Of a stretch of 64,000 nt of DNA, positions 57,180 to 64,000 are shown piece by piece; position 1 is the stretch's first letter, and each line of letters begins with the position of its first letter. Under the pieces are notes generated by a model, which saw only the letters and a list, made by a program, of their open reading frames with translations, was not told the DNA's origin and made no database searches. Position numbers and translations under genes: made by a program. Source of the DNA: Synanceia verrucosa (lineage: Eukaryota; Chordata; Actinopteri; Perciformes; Synanceiidae); NCBI GenBank assembly GCA_029721515.1, contig CM056561.1, forward strand, positions 4,116,001 through 4,180,000, given 5' to 3'.

Positions 57180-57625
57180 TTAACTCTCTGACAAAACCGA
57201 AAGTGCTTTGTGTCAGAGTTTTTGGACATTTTGAGTCATATTTCATGATGCACAGAATATTTTGTACTATGACTCTGAAAACACTGAATAGCTCAAATGA
57301 AAGAAGAGACTATTTCATCATGAAAAAAAAAAGTTTGTTTTTACCACTTTACACCACTTTTTCTCCAGATTCTGTTTGTTTTGCTTTCTAATTGCGATTG
57401 TCTCCACTTGCGATCGTCTCCACTTCCTGCTTTGATCTCTGTGGCGTATACCGTCTCTTTATGTCCTGACTACAAATCCCAGAAGCCCCCAAATTACTCA
57501 CAGACTACAGTAGACCACGATAGGCTACCCGCTGCTGAAAAAAGGAAAAATGAAATACATTTATGGCACTCAAGTGTACTATTCTAAAGGATGTATATAT
57601 ACGTTCTTGGCACTCAAAGAGTTAA
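57180..57625 (+). mobile_element. TTAA-flanked inverted-repeat element, copy 3 (446 bp, complete)
   Basis: TTAACTCTCTGACAAAACCG at the left and TTGGCACTCAAAGAGTTAA at the right. The interior matches copy 2 through CATGATGCACAGAATATTTT GTACTATG and AGATTCTGTTTGTTTTGCT. A 19-base segment (GTCTCCACTTGCGATC-like) is tandemly repeated near 57399-57425. Confidence 0.88.
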
Positions 57626-60600
57626 TAATGAATGCTTCGCTTCTCAGCAATCGTCAAGGTGTCCTCGAACAAAACTTGCTTCAACATTGCATGAACATGG
57701 CTTTGTGGTGTTTCTATAACTGTGTGCACTTTGGAAGCAGTAAACATATCATTTCCTCTACCGTGGAAAATGCAGCTTTAAATCTACAGTATCTGCATAA
57801 ATCTGAGATTGTTTTCAGTGTAACGGTAAAGACATGTCTCCACTGACACCACTTCATTTCAACCTAAAGATGTGACTTTAAAAGGGTTGTTTCAGAGCAA
57901 AGACTTCCTGTAATAACCTCAATAGTTTTATGGAAGAGACAGATTGCTGCTTCTGCTCTCATTCATTTAATAATAATGAGTCTCCCCTGCACTCAGATAA
58001 ATGAAGCTTTGTTCAAAATCCTGTTTCAGTTTTAATTGAAACCACTTAATAAAAATGGAAATTTCATGCAGGTCCTCTTCTCCGTTTTTACGATCATGCA
58101 GCAAAACCAGTTACACAACTGTCTCAATAGAAAAAGCTTAGCTCCAGGTCATACGTGACTTAATTCAGTGTGTATTTAAAGACAGGATGAGATCATGGCA
58201 GGTGTGAGAGGAAGTGCACCCCTGGGCTATGCCTCCAACAGGCCAAAGGATACCATGTCATCAGCAGGTGCACAAATATGCAATGTAGACAACATTATGA
58301 CGCTATGGTTTCTAGTGTTGTGGTTGGAAACAGCCTGTAGGCAGGAACCTGAGCTGATAAGTATGGTGGGAAGTGTGGGACATTCTGGCATCCATTTCCA
58401 AGAGGTGCAAAAGAGGGACAGCGAACTTAAAACTAAATATAAGGAAAAAAGAACATGACTATTCTTTTTCATTGTGCGTTATTAGCCCCTGAAATTATCT
58501 GATTTGGTTATGATATCATAACCCTGCATGTTTTAAACATTGTAAACAGAGAAGTGCAAAACTTTTAACATAACTTACTTATGACGTCCCGTCCCTGGTT
58601 CTCCATTAAAGCTCTTAACTGTGACTTCAGAAACGTTGCTATCGGCTGGGTCTCATGTATCAGGTATGAAGAGGACCTTCAAACAGCTTTTGATCTTGAA
58701 AGTGCACTGAGGTGGGGAAACCGGTAATGAGATCTGTGTTGGAGCACAATACTGTACTTGTGCACAATGCCACAATCATGTGGTAGTAAATCCTTTTGTA
58801 ACTTTGGGAAGTACTGAAAGTTAATAGTTGAAGTGTAAGAGCATGCGTTTGCTGACATTTGCAGATGATATTTAGATTTGTGCATTAAAATAATAAAAGA
58901 TCCACAGTCCAGCAACTGAGCGAAGGAGAACCGTTTTGTCCCATGTCCGTCCTCCATGAGTGTGGAGGCTTTGCAGTGAAAAATGCCTGATATAAAGGAT
59001 TTGCAGCCAACAAAAGAACGAAAACAATTATCAAGAAACACTGTTAGAGAGCTGGTTAGCGTGCCAGTTTGTGCCTGCTTCTGTGCCCTGGGCTTTAATT
59101 ATTGAATCCATTGTTTATTCATCGGTTTTTAACCCTTTGTTGTCCCATGTGGTACGTTGCACACGTGCATTCAACTGGAAGCTAACTACTGTAGCGTAGC
59201 CACAACATTCTGTAGAAGAGTACAGAGCACACAGAGCGTAGAAAACTTTATAGCTCGCTTGGAGTGATGATTATTTGCTTGGAATTAAATTTTTGCAGAG
59301 TCAAACAAAAAGGAAGCGGCGGCTGCAAAATTAAAAACAATTCAGGCAGATCAACAGAACAAATACATTGTGATTTACATTCTATAGTGGCACATCTGAG
59401 CCTGAGGGGGATAAAGAAAAAATATCCATAGATTTTGTTTGCCTGCACATGCCTATACACAGTCCAGGAATGTGGAGAATGGCGAGCAAGCGACAAGAGA
59501 GACCTTGTATTTGTAGGTCTATCTCCTGCCCACCCTGTAGATTAGCCTCTTATCTGTTAAATGAGACGGTGCCGACAGATTTGGATAACAGGACTTTGGC
59601 ATCGGCACCACGCTCCCTGCACTGAGCGCTCTGCTGTATCACACAGAGTCCTTGTGCCAGAGCTAAGCAGCACAGACAGCCTTGGACCAAGCAGTGGGTG
59701 GATATGGGGAGCCACATAATAGCAAGCTTCAGAGGCTGCCGTTGCTTCTGCTTGAGAGCAGCTGATGCTTTTTTTTCTTATTCTTCTGGTTTGAGTGTAA
59801 CATGGGATTATGAGTGATACACCCCAGAGTCTAGATCCAATTCACACTTTCCCACATATCACCTGGATGCATGTGTGGCTGCGATTCCCGTAGCAGTTGA
59901 CTCATTCTGCCTCAGTGTGTGCTGTTATCATGTGACTAGCCAGGCAATAAGGAGGGCTGAAATGCATCCTGCAGCTCTGACTCATGATTTGATCTGACTT
60001 GTAGTCTCCCTCACCCAGGGCCAGGTTTGATAGGTGGTGTTGAGTGCACACCTGGGACCTGACGCTGGGTCTCTATACGCTTTCTCTCCATTTCCATTGC
60101 CCCTGAGCTCGGGGTCCTCAGACAGATATTAAGCAGGAGTGCCGCTCCACACATTCGGCAGCCCACGCTGACTTACCCGGACAGAGCTGCCTGCCACGTT
60201 CGGTGTGAGTGCCAGTCACCGTCAGGTTCAATGGACGAAACTCGAGCGCATTCCTGAGACCTTACATGTTGCTTGCTAGTTAATCAATCTCAGCCTGCCG
60301 AGGACAGAAAACACAGGAAGGTGATGATTATCTAGACCAGAGAGGTAACAGGAGAGGACACAGAGTCAGGTTACACTGAACAGACTTGTCACTCTGTGCA
60401 GGTATTTGACTCCCAGATTCATCCAAAGGGGGTCATGAATGTCTGAATCAGGTTTCATGCCGATCAATAGCTGTTAAAACAATTCACTGACATATATCAA
60501 TGTCTGCCAAATGTCATGGCAATCCATCTGGTAGTTTCAGTCATTTCACACATTGCCATGGTTAAAAAATTGTATATTTAGGTAACATACCATATCACAG

Positions 60601-63344
60601 TTCCATCATTGTAATCCTGCTGGTCATTTAATTCAAATTATTCCTCATTAGAAGAAGAATTACAGTCTAGTATATATTTCTAAAATGGACTGATTAGTTA
60701 CTAAACTTGTTCAAATAAGGACTTGATGAGACCTGATGAACAGGCATCAAATGTGCAGAGTGCTTTAAACTAAAACGTATGACTTTGTAATCATATTACA
60801 ACGCTGATGTATCGGGTTATTGGTATTTCAGGAGCCGCAGCACACATTTAGGGGCTAATGAGTATCCAGTAATCGCGTCTTGATTTGATATATGCTCTTC
60901 ATTGGGGGTCATCCTGTGGCCATGCCATTTGCTGATTTCTATATTTGCTGATGTGCTCTTGATGTGTTTCATAACCATTAGGCCTCTGTGTCTCTGATAA
61001 GGAAACCATTACCCCAGTCACAGAGGCCATTAGGGGTTTTTCCTCCTTAGCATGAGGTCTCCTCCTGAGCTGTGTATTTACTCTGTAATGGAGTGGCCTG
61101 GTTCGCCACTGGTCCAACGTACAGACCTGCTAATGTCCAATCCCCTGTAATTGCTTTCGGGGTCTTTAACAGTGGATTAATTATGCAGTGTAATTTGCGA
61201 ATTATCGGCTAACTTGTCTCAGCAAGACTTGGGGTGAGATTAATTTACACCGAGATACATGTAAATATGACAAGATTAAACTACACATTCCAATTTGCTT
61301 TTCAATAAGACACAATTAGTTTTTTGCACACTGGTTTCACAGAGCAGTGACTTGCTAACAGTCTATTTCAGTACAAACATGCACCAGTGATGATGCTACC
61401 TCCTTGGAAAACCTTGTTTGTGCTGAGCAGCAGAACAGATAACTGGGGGCAGGCAAAAACAGGACCAGTACTCTCAGTACGCTGAAAGGAAATCCTCCCT
61501 TTTCCTGCTCTATTATCAGCTCAACATAACAAGTGACGGAACAAGCAGACACCCACTGCAGATGAAAAACAAAAGAACAGGTAAATGATGAGTTGCTGTT
61601 TCAGTACTGATTGTGATGAAAACAGCAATTGCTTTAGCCCTTTCTGAATCAAAGCTTATGAACGTGACAAGAATTGTGGTTGAAAATGACAGATCTGTTG
61701 GCAAAAGAAATGCTCCTTCCATTTGTTACTGAGTGACACCGAGGAAGCTTGTCTAAAGCGATCTAGCGTTGTGAGAAAGGGCCGATTGGCTCTGCTGAGG
61801 GTCTCACTCAGCCAACCCCCCTCTGCGGTCCAACAGTTCGCTCAGAATAACCCTTCTAATAAGTCACTTGGAAGAAAACGTGGGGAGTCAGCTGATTCGT
61901 AATCCGCTCCCTTTCTCGCTCTGTGCTCACACATCAAGAGGCAGATTGATATGTGCAATCACATGAAAGCCCCTCTGTGGTGGGGCTATCATGGTCTAGT
62001 AGACCTGCAGGTGTTTGTGTGTTTCGGCAAAATTAGAGCTGGCTGATGGCATTTGCAATGGAAATGCCTCTTCCATTATGTGCCTCAAGTGTAAACAACT
62101 GCACAAGAGAACAGCAACTGCTGGGAGATGCATGTTTTCTTTTTTGCTGATACAATTAAAATATCAAGTCAGTGCTGATTCATTAGATTTAAAGACAACT
62201 GAGACGTATAACACAATTACAAAGAGGTTGTTATTGCTCTGAATGTGATAAGAAGCTGTGGCAATAGTTTTACTTTCACGCCACTATTGAATTGAAAGTA
62301 ACCTGTGATTAAAAACTGGAGCATCTACATACATTTGGAGATTCACTTGTGCATGTTCAGTGATTTAGATTCTCACAAGTACTCATGTACTCATGTACTC
62401 TTTGTTCATGCTGTCGCCTTGCAGGGGTGAACAAAGAGTCAGGAGGATCGAGATGATTGACAGGTCTGTGAACTATTACAGACAGGCTCTGTTTCTCTAT
62501 CTTAAAATCCTAATCATTCTCGCCAAGGGGTTCACTATTCAGTTCAACTTTATTTCAGAGACATTAGTGTATCATTAGTACATGAAGGCTCTTTCTTTGT
62601 TGCCACAAGCATCTAGTCAATTCTTGGTCCAAGATATTCACACAGTTTATAGTTTATGATAATGTATGATGATGGCACCGCGTAAATGGCATCACATATT
62701 TCAGGCAAATATTTTCTGTGGAGTAAAAGACATGTAATCATTTGTTGGCAAAGTGAATGATAAGAATGGCCATTTCCACAGACACATTTGGCAGCATAAT
62801 GACATCTGTGATTGTTGTTTCATTTTTACACTTTTGTACTGCGCTGTTTGCCTCTTTTTCAACACTGACTGTCAGTCTGGCAGACATTCCTCTTCCTCTA
62901 AACTTTTCCTTCCTCTTTTGAGTATTGTTCCCAATAGAGCTCATGCCCTGTTTAAAACCATAATAAAGCAGGCTAATTTAACTATTCCTATAAGCTCAAA
63001 GAGATCTTAACAAAGAAATGTCACCTTCTCCTTTGTATGTGTCTGTTCCTCCTTAAAAGGAGACGTTAGGAAGTCGTCAAGGTGAGGAAAAGTATTCTCA
63101 AGGAATCCTTAGCAGTGCACAATGCCGGAGAGCAGGACGTGGACTGAATTGCTGCTACTTGAATTCACAAACCAAAACTGTGTATACTTCTGTAGCTCAA
63201 TTATACATATTATTTCCATGACTTAAGTGAGGTTGACAGCTGTGGTGTAACATAACTAAAATTGGAATGAAAGTGGGCTGGAAATATTGTAGTTTTTAAG
63301 TCCTCTTATTGGAAAGTTGGTGTTTCAGATTTCACAAACAAAAC

Positions 63345-63460
63345 ATACAATTTATAAAATATGATGCTGTGAAAAAGATTCAGCTATCAAACAGTATTGC
63401 AGTTCAAACGTGCTCCATCTGGACCAGCTAACATTAAAATGATGCTTATGTGTTTAGGTA
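63345..63460 (+). repeat. hAT-like MITE fragment
   Basis: TTATAAAATATGATGCTGTG, CAAACAGTATTGCAGTT and GACCAGCTAACATTAAAATG ATGCTTATGTG follow the interior of the hAT-like family. Confidence 0.55.
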
Positions 63461-64000
63461 TTTTTAATAATATTACAACAATGTAAATCATTTCTAACAA
63501 CACCAGATCTTTGACTGTTTGAACCCTGGATCCCTAACACCACCACATGCTTGAATCTTGTGACTGAATGCACTGATGCAAATGCACATTGCTGCATTCT
63601 GTGTGCGCCACGGTTGCACGATAAGACACCTTGTTGATCTTCCACAATATTCGTCTTCCAGCCGTTGGTGGTTTTCGCTCACGTTTGATTTTGATGAAAT
63701 CATGAGTATTGATAACAAAATGTCAGCATGGAACTTCTGCCAAAAAGTAGGAAATAGAAATGTTTTGACATCATTTCAAACCTGCACAAAATATGTCACT
63801 GCTGTTAATTATTTCAACACAGTTTGAACAAACATAACCTTTAGACTGTGAGTGGTCCTCATCTCAACTGTGTGGCTTTGACTTTAGAAAACATGAGCAC
63901 ATGAGCCTGTTGACCTACTGAATCACAGATTATACATTTATAGTACAGTGAGACAGCAGTATTGTACCAGGAATATTTTTTCAGGGGTGTATTTGACTTT

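Larger units (their letters stand above)
52831..64000. other. intergenic region right of pcbp4 (11 kb)
   Basis: No protein gene can be supported; open frames are short and show no splice logic or recognisable family. It holds a CTCF-like motif at 53165, a repeat at 56560-56900, TTAA element copy 3 (57180-57625), a repeat trace near 60450-60560, repeat-poor TAAT-rich sequence near 61080-61260, a short fragment near 62535-62565 and a hAT-like fragment near 63345-63460. Confidence 0.5.

Noticed and set aside
57122..57391. Open frame of 89 codons near 57.2 kb
   Set aside because: It lies inside TTAA element copy 3; similar repeat copies do not keep the frame.

Overview
The window is vertebrate nuclear DNA, almost certainly from a ray-finned (teleost, probably percomorph) fish. 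It holds short introns with GT/GC...AG boundaries, dinucleotide microsatellites, a Tc1-type DNA transposon, fish-type tRNA-derived SINEs and several families of short non-autonomous DNA elements. There are no bacterial operons, CRISPR arrays or phage genes. Most open frames in it are intronic noise; the real coding sequence lies in two multi-exon genes that I rebuilt from splice sites and reading phase.

Positions 1-15700 (+) hold the 3' half of dock3 (dedicator of cytokinesis 3, a neuronal Rac guanine-nucleotide exchange factor). I place 24 exons whose phases all agree. They give 1015 residues plus a stop: the end of the armadillo-type region, the whole catalytic DHR-2 domain and the Ser/Pro/His-rich C-terminal tail. 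The 5' half lies left of the window. The 3' UTR probably ends near 17.85-17.9 kb. One intron is of the GC-AG class and carries a 1.6-kb Tc1/mariner copy. One in-frame cassette-type exon encodes a proline-rich segment.

Positions 20348-41531 (-), with a probable non-coding first exon and CpG-rich promoter near 52.4-52.8 kb, hold pcbp4 (poly(rC)-binding protein 4). Thirteen coding exons give 446 residues with three KH domains and the PCBP4-type C-terminal tail. The two genes converge tail-to-tail, with about 1.9 kb between their predicted poly(A) sites. A strong CTCF-like motif lies in that gap, and a second one in the opposite orientation lies just upstream of the pcbp4 promoter.

The introns and the right-hand 11 kb (52.8-64 kb) contain no further protein gene that I can support. 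They hold many repeats: a TTAA-flanked inverted-repeat element in four copies, a 300-bp foldback, a family beginning GGGCTGCAACTAA, hAT-like fragments, two tRNA-derived SINEs and simple repeats. A complete tRNA-Thr(TGT) cloverleaf sits in the large first intron of pcbp4, directly abutting a SINE. Nothing here is a wholly new biological system. The best leads are the tRNA-SINE fusion, the TTAA element family, the dock3 cassette exon and GC-AG intron, and the CTCF-like pair.
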